Shown: positions 34,313-45,920 of the stretch, one piece after another | Numbering within the stretch: position 1 is the first letter of the stretch | How the letters are laid out: each line of letters begins with the position of its first letter | Source: Paguma larvata | Taxonomy: Eukaryota > Chordata > Mammalia > Carnivora > Viverridae | NCBI GenBank assembly: GCA_030068075.1 | Contig: CM057835.1 | Location: forward strand, 21,725,957 to 21,789,956 | Length of the DNA stretch: 64,000 nucleotides | Reading direction: 5' to 3' | Notes under the pieces: generated by a model | What the model saw: only the letters and a program-made list of their open reading frames with translations | Told to the model about the DNA's origin: nothing | Databases searched by the model: none | Program-made: the position numbers and the translations under genes

Positions 34313-35989
34313 TCATAATTGCAGTTGTCAGATTGCTACAGAGAGTGAGTGGGATTTAGGCAGAGACCTGGAGAAGCAGACTACTATCTCCCTAAGGCAA
34401 GCGCTGGGGCGGTGCTGGGAGAAGGTGGGAGAATGGGGAAGAGGTGATGGGTGGAACAGGAAGGGGGGAGGGTAACATTCTCTACATATAAAGTCTATGG
34501 TTTTGAGATATCCACTCCTGGCTACTGCATAGTTCGCCTAACTCCGCATGTTCCACTAGACTTTGAACTCCTCAAGATGACTCAGTCCAAGCAAGGGGCT
34601 GACAGGAACCAGGGATCCCAAGAAAACAAGCATTTCTTTGAGCAAGGACTCCAAAGGCTTTGTGCTTTCCTTCTGGTTTCACTCATTTGTGAACTGCAGA
34701 GCTCTTCATGTGTTGGGGTTAGGAGGAGTAATAAAAGGTGAGTTCTCCCTGGAGAATTCAGAGGGAATTCATGCCTCCTTGGGAATTCAGAGCAGGGACA
34801 CTGTAATGAGACACGATCCAGTTGCTGATTACCAGTAGTTCAGAGACATCTCAACCATCCCTATCCTCTTACTTTGCTCTGATCATCTTCCATTAGCTTC
34901 AAGCCTCCATTATGCTAAAAGTAGAACCAAAGAATAAAGTTGTAAAATTCGTGGCTTTTATTGGTGGTAGGGAAGAGCTTAGTCCAGATTTAGGGCAGAG
35001 TATTAGAAGAATAAATGATCCACACTGCCCAGTAACCACCCTCCATTCTGCCCCTACATATAGTAGGCAAAGGTGGGGAAGGGTATGAAAGAGAGAAGAG
35101 TCAAGAGAGGAGAAATGAAAATCTCTCAAAGACAATTACATCTGTAAGACTGAAGGAGATGACAGGATCATAGTGACAGAGACTCTCGATCTACATTTAA
35201 ACTGTGAGAGTAGATATGTTTTCTGAAGCTTCCCACCGGAAGCATTCGTAGCACACAAATCTCTGAAGAGCTCCCCATTTACCCCTGGGATAGGAGGGCA
35301 CAGCAGGCTCCCCTGCATAAAATGTCCAGGCAGACGTGTCTAAACAGCTTCCCTGAGTAACCTAAATCCCCAACAAGGTTCAAGATATAGTCTAATATGT
35401 TCCTCAAATGACTGTGAGTGGCATAAATGAGACCGCAAACCTAGGTGCTGAGAGGGTACTTTTTACTAAAATAGGAAACCCTGCAATGAAAAGAGGCCTG
35501 GATGGGGTGGCGGAGGTTCAGATGTGCACGCAGTGACCTCAGGTGTCAGCATGCAGGAGTTCCAAAAGCCAAGAACAAACAGAAGAGTGGGCATCTCAGC
35601 AGATGGAATCATGAAGAGATTTTTCTCTGCAAAGTTGCTCAAGGATGTAAAATAGGCCAAGTTCAGGCCCATGGACTTGACAGACAATCACCTTCCGGTC
35701 TCAGGGATGTTTGAGTCTCCAGATGATTTAGATTTAAATCAAAGGCACCAATTTGCTTAGTCTTCTTTTTTAGAGCTTGGGCATACATTTTTGGGTCAGC
35801 AACATACCATACCTATAAGAAGGGTAACCCTGAATCTCAATTCATCTAGAACATGTGTGGAGTGATGACTTTCCACTCTCAAGTGTTGCACTTTAGACGG
35901 TAAATTATACAGTCGTCCAACCTTTAATTCCTTTTTTTATTTTTCCATGGTCTTGCTTCTACTTTGGTATCAGACAAATATGACTTTTT

Positions 35990-36205
35990 TTTTTTTTTTT
36001 AAGTTTACTTTCAGGAGAGAGAGAGAGACAGACAGACAGACAGCGGGGAAGGGGCAGAGAGAGAAGGAGACAGAAAATTCCAGGAAGGCTCCACCGCCAT
36101 CAGCACAAAGCCTGACGTGGGGCTTGAACGCACGAATTGTGAGATCATGACCTGAGCTGAAATCAAGAATTGGATGCTTAACGGACTGAGTCGCCCAGGC
36201 ACCCC
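35990..36205 (-). mobile_element. CAN-SINE
   Basis: Antisense copy. The head complement is 'gagtcgcccaggcacccc'. Imperfect duplication 'aaatatgactttttt' (left) and 'aaatacgattttatt' (right). Confidence 0.95.
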
Positions 36206-36249
36206 AAATACGATTTTATTGATGTTGTTATGATATATATTTTTAAAGG

Positions 36250-36530
36250 TAAAATATATAAGACAATGAAATAAATTCCTATTTCGATTTGGCTCTTTGG
36301 GTGAAATAGGCCCATCTTAAAAGTAAAGCAGCCAAATATGGTAGTTTGTTTCTCTGAACCAAAATTCTAAATACAGTCAATGATATTGTAATAGCATTGG
36401 ATGGTGACAGACAGTAGCTAAACTTGTGGTGGGTACAGCATATCCTATAGAGAAGCCGAATCACTATGTTGTACACCTGAAACTAATGTGACACAGTGTG
36501 TCATCTAAGGTGAAATAATATTTGAAAAAT
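36250..36530 (+). mobile_element. L1 3' UTR end
   Basis: 'atattgtaatagcattggat', 'ggtgacagacagtagctaaa', 'cttgtggtgggtacagcata', 'gaatcactatgttgtacacc' and 'tgaaactaatgtgacacagt' are the characteristic 3' end of L1MA/L1MB-type elements. 5'-truncated. Confidence 0.85.
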
Positions 36531-37815
36531 TCCAAATGGCAAATGTATGCCAAATGTATGACAAAAGCAAACATTAGCAGGACAGCACAAACTAAAGAAA
36601 GCAAATAAGAGAAACTGTAAAAAAAAAAAAAATTGTTTGGGAATATTTGGAAATTCTCCCACTGAATTCACTCCCACATCTGATTCTAAATGCCAAATAT
36701 ATATGGTATGAACTCCAGCCTCAGGGCTTTTAGAATATCCCAGAAGAATTATGTAGGTTACTGACTTGTGCTGCGTAGGCAGAAAGATAGACTTCGCATG
36801 TGGCAGGGCAATAAAGCAAGTATTTGTCAGCTTCCAAATTGGAACCAACAATGAATTGGCTATTTGCAACACTGCTATTTCTACAGGCATGATGTAAGCA
36901 TCCCTTACTCCTGTGTAATGGATGGAAGGATCAATTCTAGATGTGCACTGGCCCAGTATATTTTATCATTATATTATGTTATAACAATAAGAAAACCTAA
37001 AATAGAAACCCTTCAAACAGGCAAGGATATCCCTTGTCCCCACTTGTCAAAGACTAGAGACTTGGAAAATTACAAATTTATAAAATTGTGTTTATAATCA
37101 ATGAAATTTTAGGATGCATAGCTCCATGAGAAAAGATAGTAGTAATGAATGCCCACACCAAGGAAACAGAAATAGTTAAGATGTTCTTATTTATAACTCA
37201 AAGTCTTCAAGGTATATTTGATATTCTTGTTCCTACAGAGACGAACTGAACATTTATTCTTTATTTACTCTGATAGTCCTCTTCTAGATTACAATTTCTG
37301 AGTTCTAATTTGTCAAGACAAAGTCTTAGAACCAAGTTATCCATGGGAATGACTATAAGACAACCCTTCACACAATAGATACTATTAAAACCAAGGTCCT
37401 GAAGTGCTACATCTTCTAAACATACATGAAAATGCAGAGCTGGGAGTCAGTTCCTCATATTTAGAACTTCTGTTTCATCCTTCAATTTTACTCCAAAAAT
37501 CAGTAGATGTTCAGGCAACTTTCAACACTCCTTCCTTATTCACCAACCATGGATCTTGGGAAGATAATATTCACCTCTTTTATTTATACTGCTCCCTCCA
37601 CAAAATCAAAATGACACGGATTGCCCCAAGACAATGAGACACTGTCAAAAAACCAACTGCCTCAGAGTGGATGAACACAGATAAATCTGTTTTCTATCAT
37701 ACAGCCTAGAAGAAACTATTTATAACATTGCCTTAAGCAACAACCAATAAGGAGAAATATCCACCCAGAAATTTTGACATGACTTCTCATAGAAAAAAGA
37801 AAACGGGACCTAAGA
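36531..37815. other. Unique DNA
   Basis: The 129-codon frame at 36501-36890 (-) partly overlaps the L1 end and shows no domain. A 12-base unit 'gccaaatgtatg' occurs twice in tandem near 36540. No gene supported. Confidence 0.45.
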
Positions 37816-37819
37816 GATG

Positions 37820-38210
37820 ATAGACATGGGTTTAAATTCTGGCTCCTCCATTCTTTTTTTTTTTTTTTTAATTTTCTTTCTTTTAATTTTTTTTTTAATG
37901 TTTATTTATTTTTGAGAGAGAGAGAGACAGACAGACAGAGTGCAGCAGGGGAGGGACAGAGAGAGAAGGAGACACAGAATCTGAAGCAGGCTCCAGGCTC
38001 CAAGCTGTCAACACAGAACCCGACTGGGGAGCTGCAACCCACGAACCACGAGATCATGACCTGAGCCAAAGTCAGATGCTTAACCGACTGAGCCACCCTG
38101 GTGTCCCTGAACTCTGGCTCCTCCATTCTCATGTGGCATTCTTGGGCATGCTACTTTGGCTCGCTAAAACTTAGTTTCTTCATTGCTAAAGAGGCAGCTG
38201 CAATCACCAA
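37820..38210 (+). mobile_element. MIR SINE split by a CAN-SINE
   Basis: 'gggtttaaattctggctcct' lies left of the SINE and 'cttgggcatgctactttggc', 'aaaacttagtttcttcattg' and 'ctaaag' lie right of it. Joined, they follow the MIR sense order (ggttcgaatcctggctctgcc ... ttgggcaagttacttaacc ... cagtttcctcatctgtaaa). Confidence 0.8.
37854..38107 (-). mobile_element. CAN-SINE inserted in a MIR
   Basis: Antisense copy with two T-rich tail segments and head complement 'gagccaccctggtgtccc'. The target duplication includes CTGGCTCCTCCATTCT on both sides (37838-37853 and downstream from 38114). Confidence 0.96.
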
Positions 38211-38830
38211 GAATCGTTAACATTGACACTTGATGATTCCATTTGCTCTCCCTTTCCCAACTAACAGTTCAGAGGACTGAAATTTGACGTGATAGCTGTT
38301 CTCTTTTTATACATTACCTTTCGTGGCATAAACTTTCACTGCAAAGAGGCAACATAAAGGCCTTCAGTTATGTGTGATGCATGCATAGAAGCTGTGCTTA
38401 GAAGTTCATTCTTGAAACTGGTAAAGAGAAAGTGATGGTATTTGGGGGACTGCAGTAAATTGATTCTGGCATACCATTTGTTGCACAATTTACTATACTC
38501 CAATTCTTTGCCAGATACCTGCTCCATCGGTAATAAAAGTGTGCTGAGAGTCTCAAAGAATAAGAGAAATGCTGCTCATCATTTCGGTGATAATGTCTGA
38601 GCCCATAAACTTGGCTGAACAGGAACTGATGAACAAAACCTCTAATCCAAAATTATCAACGTGCAAAGATTTCCAATAAAGATGCTCTAAGAGAGGACCG
38701 TTTTCCCTCCTGTCAATGGGGCACGGCTATCTGGCAGAATCTGTGCCATATTAGAAAGAGTGGGCATTAACATATTTTTAATGTTTCTGCTTTAAATATT
38801 CCCGATAATAGTCAATAACCATCTCAAATT
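38211..38830. other. Unique DNA
   Basis: Nothing recognised. Confidence 0.5.
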
Positions 38831-38995
38831 ATTGATCATCTAACATGTGAATGTGTCAATTACTTTAAATGTTTTGTACACATTGCTTAATGTTTTCAAT
38901 CCCCTTGAGAAATAAATATTTTATCCCCATTTTGTTGCTGAAGAAATTGAGGATCAAAAAGGCTAAGTCGCTCAGATCTCTCAACTCAGAAGGGT
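38831..38995 (-). mobile_element. MIR SINE
   Basis: 'ttgcttaatgttttcaatcc', 'ttttatccccattttgttgc', 'tgaagaaattgaggatcaaa', 'aaggctaagtcgctcagatc' follow antisense MIR order. Confidence 0.82.
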
Positions 38996-40820
38996 TCTTA
39001 TCCTCTCATCTCAGTTGGATTAAACAAAAATCATTTTGCAATCATCTTACTAGAGCTAGTATTAAAGCAATGCTATTCGAGTTAATGTATGATAAGTTTA
39101 AATGGCACTGGTTAATTTTTGATGGAAACTTATATTCATCTGAAGTTTTTGCATGGAAAAACAAGGTAGGGAGAAAATATTCAAGAAACCTATATGGGAG
39201 ATAAGAAGGGACACAGTTATTAGCATGAGAATAACCTCGCAACAAGGAAGCTTGTGTGCCACTGCTTGTAACAAGTATCGTGTTGCCGCTAATTGTCTGA
39301 GTTTTTTTGTTTGTTTGTTCCAAACTCAATCCTACAGGACTGCCTACTTTCTCACATGATAAAACCAAGTGAATGAAACAGCAAGAGTTGAATTTCTCCT
39401 AAAAGATTAGTCCTTCCGGATGCTACTGCATGGTTTCTGCTCAAAAGGGTTCTGTTTAGCATCTTCATTTGCCATTCATGAATCCTTTACATGCGTCCTT
39501 GCACCCCTAGCTCGATGATGCATTGTCTGCAGGCATCTTACAAGAGCTCACCTCCAGCAGGAAATGCACAGTGCAGCCGCTCTGTGGTGAATGTTTGTAA
39601 TATGTCAAGAACACCTGTGCCCTATCACCTGAATTTGTTCTTGGTGTGAGCGGAAAATCTAGTGACAATTATCTTTCGAGAACAGTGCTGCACGCCTAAA
39701 GCCATAAGGAATCAGGCACCCTAGCCCCTACTGAAAATACGAGGGAATGAAAGGGTGGAGGCAGGGAAAGGTGTTAGTTAATTCAGGCCAATTTCAGCCC
39801 AAAGCCAGCAAAGCGATGAGCTAATATAGAGGGTTTATCCCTAAGTCCTACACTCTTCCCTCAGGCTTTAAATTGTGATTGGGACATAGATAACCCTTGA
39901 GAATGAATTATGGGTACCTTACCCAAGTTCCCATCTGTTTGCACCATGAGCCTCTAATGCAAACATTTCCCAAAGCAAGCGAGAGAAGCTCTGTCGTGGG
40001 AGTCATCAAAAAGGAACTGGGCAAAATATTAGGAAATATACAGCAGAGAACAGTACAGAATGGCTCCCTAGGGAATCAACTCGCTTTGACCTAATATTGA
40101 AGATTGATAGTTGACAATGTTGAAACATTAACAGTAAATTAGCACTGAACGGTCTTTGTTAACCAAAGACCTTATGTTAATGATGGCTGCCAAATAGGTA
40201 GCTGATGAGCAGAGGCGTGGGGAAGGCAAGAAGGAACACTCCATCCGAAGACAGGAAGTGGTATAGCTGGTCTTCATATGGCTTTGGAAAAGTAGATGAA
40301 ATAGTAAAGGTGACACAGTTTGAGGCTTCTCTGATCCTAAGTCTCTTCTGTGTGCCCGATAGTACAGAGCACTGGCTCTTCAAAACAAGCCTCTAATGAT
40401 GAATTGGTAATGCTTCCACAGAGAAGACAGATGTATTTCCACACCTCTTCACCCTTGGAAGAGATGAGGAATTAGACCAAAAGGATGCTTGGGAAACCTA
40501 AGATCATTTAGCAGACTGGGAGACTCGAGAGCTGGAAAGATCAGGCTGTCATTCTAGTTGGCTATCAAGAACTACTAAGCTCAACCCAGTAATTTAAACT
40601 TGTTTGAATTCCTGGATCCTTATTCAGCACCATCTGCACTCGAGGACCCTGTAACTTAGTTGAAGGAATAGGATTATGCTATCATAAATTTTTAAGGCCT
40701 TGTTTAAATACCAAAGAGACACAGTTAACAAAGACGAAGAGGCTGCACAGATGGTGGGGACGACTGTGGGTGGTGTCATGAGGGAAGATGTTAGCAAGAG
40801 AAAAACTACATTGGGCATTG
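38996..40820. other. Unique DNA, possible conserved non-coding segment
   Basis: No repeat recognised. 39400-39750 is a complex unique segment with mixed base composition. Open frames of up to 111 codons at 38869-39368 on both strands overlap each other and have no domains. Confidence 0.4.
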
Positions 40821-41398
40821 CCATGGACTGAACAGTGTCCCCCAAAATTCATATGTTGAAACACAATGTCTCGATGTGACTGTTAACTGGACACAGGGCC
40901 TTCACAGAGGTAACAAAGGCTAAATGAAGTCATCAGGGTAGAGCCCCTAATTGAATAGGATTAATCTTCTTGGGGTGTCTGGGTGACTCAGTTGGTTAAG
41001 CATCCAACTCTTGGTTTTAGCTCAGGTCTTGATCTCACGGTTTGTGAGTCCTAGCCCTGTGACAGGCTCTGCACTGATGGTACGGAGCCTGTTTGGGATT
41101 TTCTCTCTCTGCCCCCTTCCCTGCCCCTCCCCGCTTGCTCTTTCTCAAAATAAATAAACTTAACAAAATAGGATTAATGTTCTTATAAAGAGACACACTG
41201 GAGCACTTGCTCTCTCTCCCTCTGTGTGAGGTCCCAGTGAGAAGCCAGCTGTCTGCAAGCCAGAAAGAGCGCTCTCACTAGAAACCAATCCTCACAAGCC
41301 TCGATCTGGAATTTCCAACCTCCAGAATGGTGAAAAATACATTTCTGTTGTTTAAGTCCATGGTATTTTACTAAGGTGGCCCAACCAAATTAAGACAG
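40821..41398 (+). mobile_element. MaLR LTR (MST/MLT1 type) split by a CAN-SINE
   Basis: 'actgaacagtgtcccccaaa', 'attcatatgttgaaacacaa', 'tcttataaagagacacactg', 'gtctgcaagccagaaagagc', 'aacctccagaatggtgaaaa', 'tacatttctgttgtttaagt' give a nearly complete LTR. The SINE occupies 40972-41165. No internal viral sequence adjoins it, so it is a solo LTR. Confidence 0.9.
40972..41165 (+). mobile_element. CAN-SINE inside an LTR
   Basis: Head GGGGTGTCTGGGTGACTCAG and a shortened body. Target duplication AATAGGATTAAT plus 'cttctt' / 'gttctt' at 40954-40971 and 41167-41184, one mismatch in 18. Confidence 0.95.
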
Positions 41399-41529
41399 TT
41401 ACAGGGGGCAACTAGCCCCTCTTGTATGACCTGTGAACAAAGAATAATATTTACATCCATAAATGATTCAGAAGACAAAGAACATTTTGTGACGTGTAAA
41501 AATTATAAGAAATTCACACTTCAAAGCCC

Positions 41530-41692
41530 ATGAATAAAGTTTTATTGGAACACAACCATTCGCCTTAAGGTGCTATGGGTTCTTTAACACTATTACAAGA
41601 GAGCTGAGTTTGGCGACAGAGACTGTACAGCCTGAATAACCTAAAATATTCACTCTCTGGCCCTTTACAGGAAAACTTTGTCAATGCTTGGT
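41530..41692. mobile_element. hAT-Charlie element (MER3-like), partial
   Basis: 'aataaagttttattggaaca' with 'caaccattcgcc', 'ggcgacagagactgtacagc', 'ctaaaatattcactctctgg' and 'ccctttacaggaaaactttg' is the same family as 16165-16396 in the opposite orientation. It lacks the first ~45 bases. Confidence 0.8.
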
Positions 41693-41840
41693 CTCCATGA
41701 GTGCTTCTTAAACCTTATTGTATATACGTATCACCTGGGGGTCTTGTTAAAATGCAGATTCTGACCCAGTGGAGTTTGAGTGTGTGCAGTCCCGTGAGCT
41801 CCCAGTGACATTACTGCTACTGGATTGGACAACTTGATTA
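41693..41840 (+). mobile_element. hAT-Charlie element (MER5-like)
   Basis: Directly abuts the MER3-like copy: 'gagtgcttcttaaaccttat', 'gtatcacctgggggtcttgt', 'taaaatgcagattctgaccc' is the MER5 'cacctgggaacttgttagaaatgcaaattctcgggccc' block. The right end is degraded. Confidence 0.7.
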
Positions 41841-42064
41841 GGAAGATTCAAAATCCACTTCGTCGAGGATCCTGATCTTCGTTTAGAGGCACCCCGTCCT
41901 TAGGGATCTGGGTGATTGGGTAATCAGCACTCACCGTTAACAGAATTATCTTGGGATTCACCGATTCACCTGATAATTTAAAAATCAGTTCTTAACAGGG
42001 ACAGGAGGACTGAAGCAGAAAGGCAATCTCTGGTTTACACGTTTGCTACGGAAAGCCACTGTAA
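41841..42064. other. Unique DNA
   Basis: Nothing recognised. Confidence 0.5.
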
Positions 42065-42493
42065 GGGCGCATGGGTGGCTCAGTCAGTTGAGCGTCTGAC
42101 TTTGGCTCAGGCCATGATCTCACAGTTCTGAGTCCTGCACTGGGCTCGCTGCTGTCAACCTCACGGCTTTGGATCCTCTCTGCCCCTCTGTCTCTGCCCC
42201 TCCCCTGATCATGCTCTCTCTCTCAAAAAATAAAAATATAGGGGCGCCTGGGTGGCTCAGTCGGTTAAGCAGCTGACTTCTGCTCAGGTCATGATCTTGT
42301 GGTCTGTGGGTTGGAGCCCCGCACCGGGCTCTGTGCTGATGTCTCAGAGACTGGAGCCTGTTTCAGATTCTGTGTCTCCCTCTCTCTCCCTGCCCTTCCC
42401 CCACTCATGCTCTGTCTCTATGTCTCTCAAAAAAAAAAAAAAAAAAAGTTAAAAAAATTAAAAAAAAAATAAATAAAAATATTTTTTAAAAAA
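42065..42493 (+). mobile_element. CAN-SINE composite: one SINE in the tail of another
   Basis: Outer copy 42065-42240 (head GGGCGCATGGGTGGCTCAGT, shortened body). Its A-rich tail received a second, full-length copy. The outer target duplication is 'aaagccactgtaa' (left) and 'aaagccactacaa' (right, 42494-42506). The right part is a long poly(A) with T and G interruptions. Confidence 0.95.
42241..42466 (+). mobile_element. CAN-SINE, inner and younger copy
   Basis: Head GGGGCGCCTGGGTGGCTCAG, close to the youngest feliform form, with a run of about 19 A at 42429-42447. The tail of the outer SINE ('aaaaataaaaatata') is partly repeated after it ('aataaataaaaatat'). Confidence 0.95.
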
Positions 42494-42506
42494 AAAGCCA
42501 CTACAA

Positions 42507-43246
42507 TATGGAAAGTATGTCAAAACTGACCATTTGTAGCTTATGTTAACGTAATGCTTTTCTTTTCATTTTTATATTTTTCTTCTCGATATTTTTTCAT
42601 TATATGTAAAATGGCTCTTGTTTCCTTTCTATGTTAACACCCAAATCTCTTTTTTGAAGATGTGGAAAAAAGGACAATTCTTTCTCTCTCTTTTTTTTGA
42701 GCTTTTAGAGTAAAACATCTAAAAGTAAATATTGAGATTTAAACTGATGCGAAACAGATTGGGTATTGCCTGTCAGCGCCCCAAAGGCCACAAAATAGAT
42801 GGTAAGGTAACAGCAGCCTCAGCTCATTAAAATGCAGCCTGTATTCACTGAGATTTCATATGCATGTCTTCCCGCCACTGTCTCCTTAACAGATGTCATC
42901 GAATCAGATACAGGGCCAGAGAAATGAAGTGCAAATACCACCCCAGGAGCCACCAAGACCCAAGCTGCAGGCGCCTCAACCTGTGAGCCACACATGTGCA
43001 AGCAAATGGGTGTAAATTCATCAGGCAGAAACCCAACATGTCCTTTGAACAAAGAGAAAAATCTGGCCTTTGAGGTATTTAGCTCTAACAACTTTCTGAT
43101 GTTTTGGTATATGTGCCTATTCAGGCCTCATATAAAACTAGCTATGTGATTCTGTAAAATATCTGGACAAATATACTGCATATTTCTACACTGTCTTAAG
43201 TATCAAAATTATGAATAATTAAGCTTTATTTTTTTGTGTTTTTTGT
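42507..43246. other. Unique DNA
   Basis: A 90-codon frame at 42819-43091 (-) has no recognisable domain. Nothing else seen. Confidence 0.45.
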
Positions 43247-43260
43247 TGATCTATATGATT

Positions 43261-43424
43261 TTTTTTTTTGGTTTATTTATTTATTTTTAGAGAGAGAGCA
43301 AGCAGGACAGGGGAAGAGAGAGAGGGAGAGAGAGAATCCCAAGCCCAATGTGGGGCTCAAACTCATGAACCATGACATTATGATCTGAGCTGAAACCAAG
43401 AGTCAGATGCTTAACCAGGCACCC
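43261..43424 (-). mobile_element. CAN-SINE, internally deleted
   Basis: Antisense copy lacking the GGCTCCAGGCTCTGAGCTGTC block and part of the head ('cttaaccaggcacccc'). Target duplication 'tgatctatatgattttt' (left) and 'tgatttatatgctttt' (right). Confidence 0.92.
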
Positions 43425-43617
43425 CTGATTTATATGCTTTTGGTTACTAAGTGAAGCCCAAACCATATGAATGTCATAAGTTAAACAATTATCCTCAGTC
43501 TGTATTTACATTATCTATATCCTGTAGTCAAAAGGTAAGGAATAAGGAAAAGGACTAGAGGTGATGTGTTATTTCACTTCAAGATAAAATAGAAGCTGGG
43601 TTTTAATCAAGATGAGT

Positions 43618-44160
43618 GATAATATTGCTACCCCTTATTGAATACTTAGTATGCACTACGGTACATACCATATTCAAGTAGATAACATTGGGGAACCTGG
43701 GTGGCTCACTTGGTTGAGCATCCAACTCTTGATTTGGGCTCAGATCATGATCTCACGGTTCATAGGATCAAGCCCCACATAGGGCTCTGTGCTGGCAGGG
43801 CAGGGCTTGCTTGGGATTGTCTCTCTCTTTGCCCCCACCCCTCTCTCTTTCTGCCCTTACTCTGCTTGTGCTCTCTCTCCGTTTCTCTCAAAATAACAAA
43901 CATTAAAAATATAAAAAAATATAAATTAAACAAGTGAGATAACATACAGGAGGCATTTAATGTAATAAAAGGAAGCCATCAATAAACATATTCCCATTTA
44001 ATCATCCTTACAAACATAGGGAAGTTTCTCTCTCCCCATTTTACAGATGGTGAAAGTGAAGTGTAGAGAGAGAGTATCTCGGCCAAGGCTGCACAGACAG
44101 TAAGCTACTCAGCAAAGGCTGGTGGTCCCTGATGCCAAAGCCACAGCTCCCAGCTGCTAG
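43618..44160 (-). mobile_element. MIR SINE split by a CAN-SINE
   Basis: 'cttattgaatacttagtatg' with 'cactacggtacataccatat' lies left of the SINE. 'ccttacaaacatagggaagt', 'ccccattttacagatggtga', 'aagtgaagtgtagagagaga' and 'ccaaggctgcacagacagta' lie right of it. Together they follow the antisense MIR order. Confidence 0.75.
43690..43930 (+). mobile_element. CAN-SINE inserted in a MIR
   Basis: Head GGGGAACCTGGGTGGCTCAC. Target duplication 'caagtagataacat' (left) and 'caagtgagataacat' (right, 43931-43945), differing by one inserted base. Confidence 0.95.
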
Positions 44161-44999
44161 CAATGTTGTCCCAGGACAATGCATCCCAAAATTTCAGATT
44201 ACTAAGAAACAGTATTCAAAGCCTTTAAAACTTCCCAGCCCCACTCAATTGAAGGGTAAAACCCATTGGGAATGATTTATTTTGTAAAATGGCATTGTTT
44301 TTGGAATATCTGCCTGTTGACCTAAGATAGAGTAGCACGTGGCAATCTATAGCTCCTGCCAAGACAACCTAAAAAGCTGGACCAGATACAGAAGCAATCA
44401 TCAATCTATGTAAAGGTATCAGATTTTTGCTAAAGCAATGAGAACTAAAGGGGTCAAGATTTCAGAGAGAGAATAGTTCAATAAAAGCGAGCTGTTGTTC
44501 TACAGAAACTTCTTCCTTGGCGGCATTTGCCAATTCCAAGGGCAGAGAAAGAACCTAAGAATCCAAGATTTGCCTGGGCACAAGCCTACAGACAGGAAGA
44601 GAGAAACCAGTAGATTTTTGTGGTCTTGCAGAGACAGGAATGGAGATGTAAACAGTCAGGAGGCTTCTGAAAAGAGGAAAAGGAAATGGAAACAATGTCA
44701 GGTGGTCCCCAAAACACACGCCTGATTCTGAGGCTATCTGGGAGGATGAACAAGTAATTACAAAGCCGCTATGGGAAGAATGGAGTTTCTCGGAAGTCCC
44801 TGGCTACTATTGAGGAGACAAGGATTAGAGGGTAAGACCCATTAAAAGAGGGGCCCAAGTGGTCACACTAGGCTCTTTGTTGAAAGTCTTGGAGGACTAG
44901 ATCCTGGGACACAATGAATGAGAGAAACTGTAACCCAGCCTGACTCAACTCAGTCCCTTTTTGGGTTAAGCTAACAGAAGCTGAATAAACTAATTATAT

Positions 45000-45090
45000 G
45001 TATATGTTTGTTATATACATACGCATATATATACACTCACACATATATATACACACCCATACACACATATATGTATATGTATATACAGTA
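45000..45090. repeat. Compound TA/CA microsatellite
   Basis: TATG, TATA and CACA tracts mixed over about 90 bases, inside the L1/HAL1-type element. Confidence 0.9.
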
Positions 45091-45625
45091 TTTAGCATTA
45101 AATCAAGAATGACTAAACAAGACAAGATACAGGACAATATTAAAAAAAAATAAAATAAAACAATAGAAATAGACCCACAGGGAGCAGACATTTTAATGAG
45201 AAGTTCAAGAAAATAGAGAACAAGCTGGAGAAAACAGATGCAAATAATGGATAATTTCATCAGAGAACCGGCATTTATTAAAAGAATCCAATGAAAATGT
45301 TGGAACTATAAAACATAAGAAGTAATATTAAGAACCTGATGGATGGGTTTATCAGCCAATTAGACGCTGCATAAAACAAGGTTAACAGAATGGAGACAGT
45401 CAACAGAAAAGCTCAGTGTTTTTTTAAATAAAAAATTCAGAAAAAATGAATAAGAGTTGGGGGGATAGAGTACAAATGTTGTACCCTGCAGGTAGTTGGG
45501 GTACTATTGAGAGTGAAAATGAGGCAAAAGCAGTATTGAAGGCATAATGACTGAAGGTTTTTCAAAGTGATTAAGGACATGAACTCTCAGACTGAAAAAT
45601 CTCTGTGAACTTTGAGCAAGATAAC

Positions 45626-45685
45626 ACCAACACACACCCACACCCACACACACACACACACACCACACACACACACACACACATC
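45626..45685. repeat. (CA)n microsatellite with CCA interruptions
   Basis: About 60 bases of CA repeats broken by CCA, embedded in the L1/HAL1-type element. Confidence 0.95.
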
Positions 45686-45920
45686 CCCCCACAAAACGAG
45701 CCGTATCAAAGTCAAATTGCTAAAACCAAAACCAAGAAAAACATATTAAAAACAGAGAAAACAGAATATTTTTCCAATAACTTATGATTGACTTCTCAAC
45801 AGAAACAATGGAAGTCAAAGAAAACGACTGGTAACCTAGAATTCTGCACCCCACAAAAATATCCTTCAAAAGTAAAGACGAAATAAACACATTTTCAGAC
45901 AAACAAACAAACACTGAGAG

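Larger units (their letters stand above)
32877..35980. other. 3.1 kb mostly unique DNA
   Basis: No CAN-SINE or L1. A MIR trace lies at 33765-33850, a (TA)n run at 34237-34256 and (TTTTG)n at 34286-34312. Open frames at 34281-34838 and 34899-35714 on both strands overlap each other and have no domains. No gene supported. Confidence 0.45.

Noticed and set aside
36501..36890. 129-codon - strand frame with a hydrophobic stretch
   Set aside because: Its C-terminal end overlaps the L1 3' end, the hydrophobic part comes from A-rich DNA read in antisense, and no domain is seen.
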